Positions 27,530 through 40,056 of a stretch of DNA of 64,000 nucleotides are shown here, in pieces; within the stretch, counting starts at the first letter, position 1, and the number at the start of each line of letters is the position of its first letter. The position numbers and the translations under genes are program-made. This DNA is from Morchella semilibera. Taxonomy: Eukaryota > Ascomycota > Pezizomycetes > Pezizales > Morchellaceae. Location: positions 514,201 through 578,200 of the forward strand of contig CM018608.1 in NCBI GenBank assembly GCA_009192285.1, given 5' to 3'. The notes below the pieces were generated by a model that saw only the letters and a list, made by a program, of their open reading frames with translations, had not been told where the DNA came from and did no database searches.

Positions 27530-28715
27530 AGAACAGTTACGAAAGTAGAAAACGGCCCTTTAGTCCACAGCTGGAGCCGGGCCGCTATAAAGCTAATCTT
27601 GATTCTTATGAGTATGGTAAGCTTGTTGATATCACCGATGCTCCTTTAGTTCTGTAAAATATTGCTAGATATTATCATATTTTAGCCGTACCCCTTACTT
27701 GCCTGTAATTTAGCTATAGATCATGACCATAATGCAGAAGTTATCATTTTACACGGAAGAAATATGGATTTTAGGGATATACTAAAATCCTCGCCCTATT
27801 GGCGTTATTACAGCGCATATGGCTGAAGGACTATGCAGGAAGAAAAAAATGGGAGGCGAGGAGTAAACAAACATACTGTGTTTTTTTTTACACCAATACA
27901 TGTAGGTACTTACGTGACCCCGGGCACATACAGTATGTATGTAGGTACAGCATGGGAGTATTGTATTATTACCTAGCGAATCTACACCCTTTCTGTAGTG
28001 TATGTCTATGGTTATCGAGGTTTGATATCTACCTTAAGACGTTGAGGGCAGTTAATGATCGTCATGGGTGCATTGGGCACGCAGTCCAAGCCGCGTAGGC
28101 GTGCTCAGCTCCGGATGATCTAAAAAACGTTGATGGTCATAGCAGGATGGCGTAGATTATGAAACATGCGGGGGAAGCTTGGTATTTATCCCGCACTCCC
28201 CAGATCGCAGAGTGCATGTGAATACATGTGTATCATTAACCTTGACTCAATTGAGAACATCAAAATACATAAGTATTTATCATAACACATTATTGCAACA
28301 GACTGCCGGACATAAAAAAAAAAAAAAAAAAAAAGGGAGAATGGGAGAGAGAAATAGAAAAAGTATCTTGTATGGGAATCATATGATGAAATGCTAGGGA
28401 CAAGAAGAACAGGGGTACACTGGGGGAAAAGATAAAAACATTGGATACATAAAAAAAAGAAAACTCCAAAAAATGTTAGGATTGCACTACCCCCCCCCCC
28501 CATGCGATGTGGATACAAATATCGCCATACAATGTCCAGCCCATAATAAAAGAAAAGATCATTCATAACCATTAACTCCGGCCTCCCATAAAGAATTTTT
28601 GCCACCCTCTACTACCCCTTCCTAAATTCAACCGCAAGATGTACTCCCCAGCTACAAAAAGATAAATATTGAATGGAAAAAAAAGAGAAAAGAAAAGAAA
28701 AAAATTATATTGAAT
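27530..28715. other. Intergenic region, no gene seen
   Basis: This 1.2 kb holds a TACATGTA palindrome at 27897-27904, GTAGGTAC-type repeats around 27900-27950, a run of 21 A at 28314-28334 and a C run near 28491-28501. It includes the 3' region of the bHLH gene. No supported coding frame. Confidence 0.5.
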
Positions 28716-29940
28716 TCAATATGCTCTCCCTTCCATTTTTTGCAAATGATGCAAGTAATTTCTCAGACGCTCATTCCCTTTCTTAAGTTCTTCCAGGTAA
28801 TTTGCGGCGTGTATAAGAACAGCGCTTTTGCTATATCCTCCAGTGTTCAGTTCCGGGACCATCGAGCATAACTCTTCAAAACCTTGACGAATAAGATTTC
28901 TTCGTTTTTGCTCGCTGTGAATGTGATTTTCCCTCTTTTGCGCTTCTGTCAGATTGTCTCTTTTTGCACCGGCAGTCTTTTTCTTAGCTGCCCTTGCAGC
29001 TGCATCAGATTTTCGAGGTCGCGCCTTACGGGACTTGGACGAAATATAATCATCCATGCCATTCGCGCGCCTTTTCGTGGTGCCACCAGCACTCATGATA
29101 GAAGGTGATGTGCTATTATTGTCATCATCGCGATAGTAAGGCGCATTTTCGTCGTCCTCTTCAGTGTCCTCTCCATTTCGCTCGTATTTAACTTCGGCTG
29201 GAGAGTTTACCGCAGTAGTTACTGCCGAGTCATTTTTGGGAAAAGCGGTGTAAATTTTGGAGCGTATTTCTATGTCTTTATCGAGTTGCACAGCAGGTGG
29301 GGGCGGATGATAGCCTGTAGGCGCAAAATTTGTGTCGGTGCCAAAGTTAAGGAGGTTGTGGGAGTTTAGTTGCGATGGCGAGTGTTCATGCTGTCGTTGA
29401 AGATCATGGCTGCTGTTAAACGGGTTGATGTCGACCTGTGATAGAGTCATCGATGGCGCAGAAGACACGGAATTGCTCCCAAGGTACCCATCAATATTGT
29501 TACTCATATACCCGTGGGCAGATAAGTCCGATGTCTGATAGTTGTTTGGGGGGATGTCAGGCCAGTACGAAGATTCTCCAGGAATTTCCCCCGGGTATAT
29601 ATGCGAAGGATCTACAGAAGTATTGGTACTGAATCCGTCGATCCAGTTGTCAAATTCCGACTTCTCTTGCGTGTCCAGCAGCGGCTGTCCAACCGGGGCG
29701 GGAGGGGGGGATGGCACACTGAACGTTGCAGAAAATCCATCTTGGGGAAGCAACGTCAGCACCAGTGTCACGGCGAAATGTTAAAGAAGCCGACACGGTA
29801 GTAATGTAGTAATACTTACAGAAATCGTTATTACTGTATGGCTGGTGGTGAGAAGAGGAAGAAGAAGAGGAAGTCATGGCGTCGTAATACTTGCTTTTGA
29901 GCTTTAGTGGGTCGTGATTGTGTTGCGAAGTGTCGAGCAT
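28716..29940 (-). CDS. bHLH transcription factor, Ino4-like
   Basis: The protein has 381 residues from exons 29940-29820 and 29740-28716. A long low-complexity N-terminus rich in Ser, Asn and Pro is followed by an acidic patch (EDTEEDDENAPYY), a basic stretch (SKSRKARPRKS) that may be a nuclear signal, and a C-terminal basic helix-loop-helix. The basic region is KRENHIHSEQKRRNLIR, containing the H-x3-E-x3-R pattern for E-box contact. Helix 1 is GFEELCSMVPEL and helix 2 is SAVLIHAANYLEELKKG. The basic region resembles fungal Ino4-type and Max/Mlx-type factors. No glucose- or sterol-specific domain is visible. A second ATG at 29877 (MTSSSSSSS) is an alternative start. Confidence 0.85.
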
Positions 29941-30400
29941 TTGGGAGGATTTGTAGGCAGGAGAGTAAACGAAGATGAGGCAAGCGCGTTGGTGCACTAG
30001 CGGGCAATAGATGTGGGAGATATCCTCCTTTTCTCCACAATGTGGGGAGAAAGGGTGGGGCGGATCGGAGTGAGTGTGCGTGCGTGAGTGCTGCGGAGTT
30101 GAGACAACCACACACTATTCTACTTCAGAGATATGGAATTTTAAGTTGAGCTTTGCCTGCGATGTGAATGGCGGTTGCTATGGGCTTTGAAGTACGCTCT
30201 CGGCCGCCGTCTTGCGAGGTGCGAGTTAGACATTGTTACTCATTCACTAATCGCGTCTTGACACAGGATCTTGGTCTTGCCAAATGTGCTGAAGCTCAAA
30301 CACGTTGTGATCCTTCTAATCTCTTATACTGACGTTTCTCTCTATCGAGTTCCCTTTTTGTTTCTCTGTATATATGATGTACCTATATAAAGTAGGTACA

Positions 30401-31857
30401 TACATGTACTCAACCTTTTTTTTTTTTTTTACCGTTGATCCCGTGAACAATGACGTTCGTGGTGCTTTAGAGGTGGAACTGCATCTATAGAAATGACAAG
30501 TCAAAGACCCGGGCAGATGGATAGCTGCAGTAATGTTTATGATAGATGAGTGGCTAGGTGGTCTGCTGATGGGCAAAATCCGTTGAATCGGTATTTGAAA
30601 ATCTGATTGATGGAGACCAAAGTCTGGGTCTTATGTGCCTGTCCTAGACGTGTATCTACATCTTACATATGACCTAGGATTTTCTTTTTTCTCTCTCTCT
30701 CTTTTTTTTGTTTCCTTTTTTTCTTCTCTCTTTAGCTGATCTTAATTTCGTCAAGTATTCATGATCTGGTTTCGTTGTTTACATGGAAATGCGTTCCTGA
30801 GTCTGATAGTAGAGGGGGGGTTGAACGGAGGTCAGAGGACAAAGCACCTTCTGTTTCCTTCGCCGTTTTGGTGTTGCCAAAGCTGGCACTGGCAGGTGCT
30901 CATCCTTGTCTTTGATATTACGAACCTTCACGTGTGTTGTGTAACAATACATTTCCGGGCTGCCATAGAGGGAGCATGGAAACATGTAGTTACATGTACT
31001 TGTATGTATTAACAAGTACGGACAGCTGGTAGAAAGATTGTTCTTGGTGCTTTATATTCATCTCGTTGTAGTGCTACTGCCTCCCCTCACTTTGTAGTAC
31101 CTACATGTACTTACACAACCAATCACTACATGTATGTCAGACTCTAGTAGATACATGTAGGTACATGTATTATAAGGGCGCGATATAGCTCCCAAGTAAA
31201 GATAGATTGTATGGTCCTGTACATGTAGTATGATGTCTGGGGGTAGGGTTCTTTTTTTTCCCCCATCATAATTTCATTCGTTTCTAGGTACAAGAGTATC
31301 GCATTCAGGGAAACCCTATGGCTTGAACAAAACCTACGGTGAAGTTCTCCTTTGTGTACATGTATTTATATATTCTCCATTTTGTTAAGAAAAAACGTTT
31401 ACATCCCCTGGGTTCTTTCTGCATGAAATTGTGTGCTTAAGCAGCTATAGGCTCTATGGCCATAGATGAGGAACTCGGAACCAGTTTCATAGTATCACGG
31501 AAAGGATCGAACGACCAGAAGTAAACGGGCCGTAGAGCAACACAGCGTTAGGCCGGCTAATTGACCATGGAAAATCACACAGCGTCGAATCATGATAAAT
31601 CACTCAGCACCATCCTTTCGTCACTTCATAAAATTGGTAAATTATAGAAATCATAGGTCTAAATGACTCTCTTAGTATACATACGTACATGTACTCATAG
31701 TTACATTGTAGTAGATAAAAAATAATACGTCCCTATTCCGGTTTCAGACGCTGTCGCGGTTGAATCCCGTACCTATTCTGAATCGCACTGTATGCAGAGT
31801 ACATGTGATCACCATATAGACAGTACGTGCTACTTAATGCTTTTAACACTACATGTA
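30401..31857. repeat. Cluster of TACATGTA palindromes
   Basis: Copies start at 30401, 30991, 31102, 31127, 31152, 31162, 31220, 31357, 31686 and 31850, ten in under 1.5 kb, plus near-matches. Many are extended on one side to ACATGTAGGTAC or ACATGTACTT. This is the densest cluster in the window. Confidence 0.85.
31590..31607 (+). repeat. Dispersed 18-mer, copy 2
   Basis: TCATGATAAATCACTCAG; differs from the copy at 5057-5074 at only three positions. Confidence 0.6.
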
Positions 31858-32517
31858 GCTTCGGTAAAGCCTTTAGCTCTGAGTTGCTATAAACATCTGC
31901 CAGAACACGAGTTTCACGATGTCTATGATTATATACATTTTCTTCCAATCGCCCATGGAAGGTTGAGCCTTTGAGGTACCAAAGGATCGGCAGCGGTTTA
32001 ATTTGATAGAAATCTATTGGATAACCCTATTTCAACGCCGTGAGATTGCGGTGACCCCTGTTTTGCCATGCAATATAGGCGCTAGCTACCTACTCAGCAT
32101 GTACCAAGCTTGCTTCCCTTGATTCTTTCTCTCATTCACGGCTTCAAGACCGCGCGCATGAAGCTACCTACTCCAGTGTTCAATAATCATCGGGTGCTTT
32201 ATCGTTAGTCACTGTGTGCTGAGTTTGAACGCCTCCGCCTATCAATATCAGTATCACGAGCTACCGCGGCGATTGAGTAGCTAGCTACCTAGGCAACAAC
32301 AACAAAAAAAAATAAAAAAAAAAGGAACAGGATAAACAGGATAACAAATGTTCTGTTGGATTGCGAGATATTCACAACAATAATGGGTACACTCGTACGA
32401 AAACATAAATTGAAGTACTTAGACCATAGCTTTCTTCGTCCGTTAGTACTCCTTTCTGTACTGCCAAATGAACGACTAAATTCTGTTACTGATCCTACCG
32501 GATTTCCCCCTTTGTAG

Positions 32518-34150
32518 GTTTCTACGAGCATATGGACTTGGGTTTCTGTCCTATTTAAGTCCTCGGCTTTTCAGTCTCCTGCTATCCAAGGCAAAGAGGA
32601 GACACAAGAACAGACAGAGCCGTGCTCTTACGCCTGCAGTCAGTAAAATACCCAAATTTCCCTCCCGCAATACCACTGAGCTATGTGATAAAAATCAGCT
32701 TCGGAGAATAAGTAATCTAATCACGAATTTATTATAAGGGCTCTAGGTTCTAGAAATCTTCAAGAAATCTCTCGAACTACATCGATTCCCTGCGTTCTGC
32801 GGCGTCACGGTCGGTGGGTGGCATCTTTTACAACCACTTTTTGACAAACTGTTAGGGCGCACCCCCGAAACTTCGGGTGTAGGGCGATATATCAGTCTCC
32901 ACAGAAGCAGAGTTGCAACTTTTTTGGCATCCTCCATATCGGCTGCTGGAGCTATACAGCTGTTGAACAGTTGCAAAAAGTCAGATGATGCAGGCAGGAC
33001 ATTAGACCTTACTTTTTTTGCTGTTGCTAAAGCTCTTGATGTAATAGTCGGAGAGTTATGGGCTAGGAGAAAGGCCCGTAGAGCCAGCTCTGGAAAATTT
33101 ACAAGCATTGAAAGAAAATTAGGAAACTCTGCTGATGCAATTGTGTTCGCTGCTAGCGCTGCAGCTATCACGTTTTCATGGTTTTATCTACCGGATAGGC
33201 TCCCCGCGTAAGTTTGATTTTATTTAGACTACTACTTGCAATTTTGTGAGGAATACGAGGAAGGGTAACCTTAGGCTAATGATTTATTTACTATTAAAGG
33301 ACCTATAACAAATGGATTACAGACATAGTAGATGCAGACAGTCGTTTGTTAGAAGCATTGCGTCGCATAAGAGCCGGTCATTTTATCTACGGTAAAGATA
33401 CAGGGCAAGCGCCATTGTTACAATCTATGTGCGAAGACCTAGGGCTACCCAAAGCGTGGGGAGACCCAGCATTGACGAAGCCTATACCCTGCGATGTAAG
33501 TAAATCTACAAAGAACTTCAAGAACTTGGGGTTTAATAAAGTATCACGTACACTATAGGTAGTTCACGGGGGTTATTCCTCAAGCTGTGAAGCGCACGCT
33601 ATCTACAGGTTTTGGAATGCATGGAAATCGGGATTTTTGATGTACCTGGGGCTAAACCTCCTAGTCAGGATACGAAAACCCAGTATCAAAGCATTACTGA
33701 GGGCCCTTGCAGATTCCGCTAAGTCCGCTACGTTCCTCGGATCATTTGTCGGTAGCTTCTGGTACGCCATTTGCTTAACGCGGACCAGACTGGGGCCCTA
33801 TGTTCTCCCCTGGATTGATCAAATACACCTTGATAATTACTGCGTGAGAGTGGGAAGCTTGACCTGTGGCTGGTGCATCTTAATAGAGCCTATTCATCGT
33901 CGAACAGAGGTTGCCTTTTTTATGGCGCCCAAGGCCCTTGGGACTTTATTTCCCCGCAAATATAATAGGAAGGTAAGCTTTCAAGCCTCCATTTCGTCGG
34001 ATTGTTTGGTTGACGTTGGTTATGTAGTATCTTTGGATAGAAACATTGATTTTTGCTCTGAGCAGCGGAGTGGTTTATACAACCTTGAAAGAGAAGCCAA
34101 ATAGAGTGAGAGGTGTTTTTGGGAAGTTATTGCAGGGAGTGGTAGAATAG
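32518..34150 (+). CDS. TMEM135-like multispanning membrane protein (first exon not resolved)
   Basis: Related fungal proteins are annotated as TMEM135-like; animal TMEM135 is linked to peroxisomes and mitochondria, and the fungal role is unknown to me. Joined exons are 32518-32638, 32747-33207, 33300-33495, 33559-33972 and 34028-34150. Landmarks: LRAYGLGFLSYLSPRLFSLL, FKKSLELHRFPAFCGVTVGG, DLTFFAVAKALDVIVGELWA, HFIYGKDTGQAPLLQSMC, GGYSSSCEAHAIYRFW and GSFWYAICLTRTRLGP. The final intron (33973-34027) restores the family C-terminus (IFALSSGVVYTTLKEKPNRV). The exon at 32518 opens in phase 2, so at least one upstream exon carries the ATG. An open stretch from the ATG at 32383 was considered but no donor there has the right phase. 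Confidence 0.7.
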
Positions 34151-34558
34151 GGACGGCGTACTTGTAGATTATTCCCATATAAATCTTTTGATTAGTCTCC
34201 CAACCAAACTTTTGCACTTATTTCGTTGCTCTGTTGCGCTCTAAATAGTAGCACTAGCCACATCATCACATCGATCAATGCGTGGCGCAACATTGTCTTA
34301 GCTCATTCGTGTCCCACAACCTGTCCTCAGCGAGACGCTGCTCGAAAAAGAGAACACCTAGACATCCCACCATCATCACTTCTGGCACTTCGCCAGGAAT
34401 CCCTTCTCCGCAACTCTATCGAGATACCTTTCCGTTAATCCCAACGCAATCCTTTATACGTCATACCATTAACCATAAACTGGAAATACCATAGAAACAC
34501 TAAAAGCTCGACCTACGAATCCACGAACCAACGAGAAAGGGGTGCATCTAAAGAAAAG

Positions 34559-37500
34559 ATGGCCAGAATACGAGATATCCAAAGGACAGCCGCATTTTCC
34601 TGGTCCCCCGAAGCCGCACCCTTCATTGCTACCGGTACCCAGGCTGGAGCTGTCTCCGCTGATTTTTCCGATAACACGGTTTTGGAGCTGTGGGATCTTG
34701 ATCTAGAAAATGCCCAGAGCGGGGGTGAACTTTCACCAGTAGCGTCTATCACTACCGATAGCAAGTATGAACCTTTCCGAAACCTTTAGGAATACCTCCC
34801 GGTATGGGATTGTTTAGGAGCGCTCGACTGACTGGGGGTTCAAGATTCTACGATATTGCCTGGGGGGGAGTATCAATTGAAAGACCAAGAGGGATTATCG
34901 CTGGAGCTTTGGAAAATGGATCTTTGGATTTGTGGAGCGCTGATGCTCTGCTAAATCATAGCGAGTACGCTAGCTAATGACCCACTAAAGGATTATCCGC
35001 TAATAATGATGTTTAGTGATCCTCTAATCTCGCGGACAACCAAGCACAGCGGGGCTATCAAGGCTCTCCAATTCAATCCTTTCAAGCCGGAGCTTCTTGC
35101 TACCGCCGGGGCGAAGGGGGAGGTATATACTCCCTATCATTCCATTGCGCAACTGGTTACTAACACAGCCCGATAGCTCTTTGTTTGGGACCTTAACAAC
35201 ACAGAGAACCCTTTCATGCCCGGAAACAGGGCTGCTAGAGCTGATGACTTTGATTGCTTGGATTGGAATAAAAAGGTCCCCCATATCCTCGTTACTGGAG
35301 GAGGCGGGGGGTTCCTTACTGTGTGGGATGTAAAAACGAAGAAGGAGTCACTCACATTAAACAAATTCAACCGGAAAGCGGTTAGCTCAGTTGCATGGCA
35401 TCCAGAGACGCAAACGAAGCTGATGACAGCTATTTTGGACGATACGAACCCCGTTATTCAATTATGGGACTTGAGGAATTCAAATGCCCCAGAAAGGGTT
35501 TGTGGAAAAACTTCACAGCTCACAATGCAAGTACTGATAAAGTGATTTTAGACTCTTGTGGGCCACCAAGCTGGCGTTTTGTCACTTGCATGGTGCAAGC
35601 AGGATACGGACTTGCTCCTATCCTGTGGCAAAGACAATAGAACAATTTGCTGGAACCCACAAACTGGAGAAATGCTTGGCGAGTTTCCCACTGTTACCAA
35701 TTGGACCTTTAAGACGCAGTGGAATCCCCGGAATCCAGGGCTTTCTGCTACTGCTTCTTATGATGGGAAAATCGTTATTCAGACCCTCCAAAACACAAAC
35801 CCGAGTGCTTCCCCGGAGGTCCCAGGCTCCGCCGGAGATGCCGATGATTTCTTCAGCAGGGCAAGCAATGCTCAAACGTCATCATTTACTCTCAAACAGA
35901 CGCCCAATTGGCTTCGAGTGCCCGTGGGTGCTTCCTTTGGATTTGGTGGTAAACTGATCAGTTTCAGTACCCCAGAAGGGCAATCAGGACAAACACCCCG
36001 TTCTACTGTGAAAATTTCAAAGTTTGCTGTTGATTCTGGTGTCAACACCGAGACGGAAAGTTTTGAAAATGCATTGAAGGAGGGTAATCTCAAAAATATA
36101 TGCGATCAAAAAGTAGAGAATTCCAAGACGGACAATGAGAAGGCAGATTGGGATGTTCTGAGAACGCTCTTCCAAAAAAATCCTAGGGCAAAACTGATCG
36201 AGTACCTCGGTTTTAACGAAGACGAAATAGAGTTGAAGAGTGAAACAGAAATCAAAGACAGCAATGGCGAGGAGGCTGACGGCGAGAGCTCTGAGACTAC
36301 GGAAGCTAAAGACAAGCGGCTTTCTTCATTCTTTGCTGATACTGAAGCGGAATCGGAAAACTTTCTCGCTGATCTTTCCTCAATTCAATCAACTCGTGGT
36401 GCCAAGACAAACAATCCGTTCCAGATTTTTACTGGCGAAGAATCCGGAGCAGACAAAAAGATCACTCGCGCGGTTGTTCTAGGTCAATTTGATAAAGCTG
36501 TGGATATTTGCCTAGCGGAGAACCGTATCTCAGATGCCTTTATGCTTGCTATTTGTGGAGGCGAAAAGTGTATCGAAAAGGTAAAGACTGCGTACTTTAA
36601 GGTTAAGGGGCCAAACTATCTCCGGATCCTAGCATCTATTGTTGGCAAAAACCTGTGGGATGTGGTGCACAATGCAGATCTGGCCAACTGGAAAGAAGTC
36701 ATGGTTTCAATTTGCACCTTTGCGGATGACAAAGACTATGCAGACCTTTGTGAAGCTTTGGGTGATCGCCTTGAGGATGAGTTGAGACAAGGACAGGGCG
36801 ACAAGGAAGCTAGGAAACATGCTGCCTTCTGCTACCTCGCAGGCTCAAAATTGGAGAAGGTCATTGGTATTTGGATCGAAGAATATCAAGAAAATGAAAA
36901 ATCTGGTTTGCAGGAAAATGACGGAGATTCCACATTTTCAGTGCACGCCCGCTCTCTTCAAAGCTTTATTGAGAAGGTTACTGTCTTCAGAGAAGCAGTG
37001 AAGTTTGTAGACGAAGAAAAGAGCCTTTCTACAAACTGGAAGTTGCAGGCGCTTTACGAGAAGTATTGCGAGTATGCAGATATTGTTGCTTCTCAAGGTC
37101 AACTGGAGGTTGCAGCTCGATATCTCGACCTGCTTCCTATCGACTATCCTGCGGCCACCGTAGCAAGAAACCGCGTGAGGGAAGCCTCTGGAAGGGTCCC
37201 AGCTGTAACCGCTGCTCTTCCAGCCGTGGGAGGGAAGCCGCAACAGCAACCTGTCACAAATGCACTCGGTCAACAGCGTACCGCAACTAAATCCCCATAC
37301 CAGCCTACACAACCGCAAACAACCTCTGTATCGAGTGCGTACCAGCCCTCAGCTCCTACTCAAACCTCCAGCATCTATACCCCTACCAACACGGCCCCAT
37401 ACAACCCATACGCACCTAATGCACCTGTTACTACCCAAAGTTATACCCCCCAGGCATCTATCACTCAAAACTATACTCCCCAGGCGGCAGCCCAAACCTA

Positions 37501-38878
37501 CAATAAACCAAATATGTACCAGCCAACTCAGACGAACCAGCCTACTGGCCCTTACGGTAGCGGTGGGTACCAGCAATACGGCCAACCTCAAACGTTCCAG
37601 CCCCCCCCACAGAGGCCTGCTCCGTCTTCAATTCCTCCTCCTTCTAGGGCTACCAAAGATGTAGGTAACTGGAACGATACTCCTGAGGTTGTTAAGATTC
37701 CCCCTCGCCGTGCAGCATCCACAACGCCGGGCCCAGCAACGTCTCCCTTCCCCAATGTCTCTGGTGCACAATCTTCACCGCCTATCTCAGGAAATTTTGG
37801 TGGGCCTCCGGCCCGTGCGCCAACAGCTCCTCCTCCAAGGGGTGCTCTACCCCCACAACGTATCTCATCACCTGGCCAGCACTCTAGGTCTCAATCACCG
37901 GCTCTGCAGCAATCACAGTCTAGTCCGTACGGCCCGGCAGTGAACCAAAACCTTCCTCCTAATTCCGGGTATAGTTCTTCCGCACCACCACCTCCGAGTG
38001 CAAGGTATGCTCCTACTTCTACGACACCAATGGCTGTTCCTCCGGGACGTCAAAATGCTACTCTTCCGCCTCCACCCCAAGGAGTTGCTCTTAGTCGGGT
38101 TGGAGGTCTTTCATCAGGACCACAATATGCTCCCCCCCCGACTAGCTTTGCCCAGCCGCCTGTATCTTCCCAATATACACCTACACCCCAGCAAACTCCG
38201 GGTTTGTATGGGCCTCCTGGTGGTCAGCAACCTAGTCAATATGGACCTCCCCCTGGTGGCCAGCAACCTAGTCAATATGGGCCTCCTCCTACAGGGGGCC
38301 ACTATGGCCCCCCCGGCAACATCCAGCTTCCGTTACAAACCCATCAGCCTCCCCCCACACAACCAACACCACCACCTCCAAAATCACAGACACCAGCGCC
38401 ACAACCATCTAAATATCGTTAGTCGAATTCTCATTTCTTCATTTTATGCTGTACTAATCTGCGTGGTAGCCACCGGTGACCGATCGCATATTCCATCACA
38501 ATATGCTCCCATATATGAGCTTCTGACCGCAGACTTGGAAAGAGTGAAACAACGGGCGCCTCCAGCATTTTCCAAACAGGTTAAGGATACAGAAAAACGC
38601 CTAAACATCCTGTTCGATCATATTAATAATGAGGAATTGCTTTCTCCTGAAGCTTTGGAGTCTATGTTGACACTCTCGAGAGGTTTGTTTTCTTTCAAGA
38701 TCTTTTCTATTTGCTTCGTTGATTGTAACTAACTCTTCGCGCAGCCCTATTGGGTAGGGATTATGCAACCGCGCACTCTATCCAGGTTGATCTTGTCACA
38801 AACCGGACTGCGGAGTGTAACGTGTGGATGACAGGTGTAAAGAGGTTGATAGAGATGAGTAAGGCTACTCCTGAGTAG
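34559..38878 (+). CDS. SEC31: COPII outer coat protein Sec31
   Basis: Sec31 forms the outer cage of COPII vesicles with Sec13 at ER exit sites. Exons 34559-34764, 34845-34964, 35017-35122, 35177-35497, 35552-38417, 38470-38682 and 38745-38878 give 1321 residues (yeast about 1273). Residues 1 to about 335 are the WD40 propeller ([71 protein letters not shown]). The helical ACE1-type element starts near 545 ([19 protein letters not shown]). About 800-1205 is a Pro/Gln-rich linker, including a repeated [11 protein letters not shown] motif, that binds Sec23. The C-terminal helical domain ([19 protein letters not shown]) needs the last two introns; without them the frame stops at 38422. High confidence in every exon. 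Confidence 0.97.
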
Positions 38879-40056
38879 ACCTCCTGCAGACGGAGCACCT
38901 AGAAGTTATTTTTATTTGTGATCAATAGAGAAATTTATATCAGATTGCCGGGGGGCTTTTTGTTTTGTTTTCGTAGCCGTCCGATTTCTTCTCCTTCTCC
39001 CTTCTCCCCTAAAGAAAGTGAAAGGTATTTACTGGATTTTTATCTTGTACCTCGCGTTTCTTGTCCTCTCCGGGGCGCATTATCTCAGACTAGGTAATCA
39101 GGCACATTAAGTAATGCCTTTCGTGGCAGTTAACGAATATATACAAGTAGAATAACGAAAGTTTGTCTTAAGGCTCAATCGATTAGTAAATACAAGTACT
39201 TAACCACCCCTCCGGGCCAGGGTTTGCTATAATCATCAGATAGAACAAGGTATATACATGTAACTACATCATGTAGGTGCGTGTACATGTACATGTAGTT
39301 AATAAAACCTATGCCGGATAATAGACCGGCTTCTGTGTATAAGCCACAGGTCAGACTCGATGAATTCTAGGGAAATACAATTATACAATCGCTTTTAATA
39401 AGTCCTCATTTCAAGCTAACCACCCATCTATATATTGAGTACATTCTATGGCACTCTGGCCTGCTAGAGTTCATGAAACTCTTTTGGTGTTTAGGCCGAT
39501 AACCCCAGGCGCTACTCTAGTATCCCCGACAGTACGTTTACGTACATGTAGGGAGCTACAGGTGTATAATAGTTTAAGGCCGGCGCTTTTAAGTCGGGGA
39601 GGTACTACTAAATGCAACTATTTACAGCGTTTATCAGAGCTATCTTGTTTTATCGTTGCCACCGGATTGCACGTAGATAAAACATTTTCATATATTTTCT
39701 GTGGGAGTACATGTAGTTTATTTTGTATCCATATCGTTTTGCAAATCGTAGGTGTACCTACACGGCATGTATGTGTACCTGCTTGTCTGCCTTGTTGTCG
39801 CGTGCTCTGCATGTCCCGGATACTGAACCGAGAAGCAGGGGATCGATCAACGGTAACCTAAAATATATTGAGGCTACATGTACTTTACCTTATGTGCCGT
39901 TGAAAAAAAACACCAAACAAGGCCCCTTTCCAAGACCACTGTTGGTAAACCAGAACAAAAGTGCACAACCCTACCCTTGATAGTAGCCCTAGATAACACG
40001 CAATATCACATACGTCACTGCTCCACCGAACTTCATCCTTTAGAGGGGTTTACAGC
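38879..40056. other. Intergenic between SEC31 and the ARMH3-like gene
   Basis: This 1.2 kb contains six TACATGTA palindromes (39255, 39284, 39290, 39543, 39708, 39875), two of them overlapping. No coding frame was supported. The right end is the promoter of the ARMH3-like gene. Confidence 0.55.

Larger units (their letters stand above)
29941..32517. other. 2.6 kb intergenic region, densest TACATGTA cluster
   Basis: This divergent spacer separates the bHLH gene from the TMEM135-like gene. Eleven TACATGTA palindromes lie between 30401 and 31857. One copy of the dispersed 18-mer lies at 31590-31607. T-rich tracts occur near 30417-30430 and 30680-30725. The missing first exon of the TMEM135-like gene probably lies near its right end. 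No other coding frame was supported. Confidence 0.6.

Noticed and set aside
28186-28605. Minus-strand open frame of 139 residues
   Set aside because: It runs through a 21-base A run and poly-C tract; composition is low-complexity Phe-rich with no family match.
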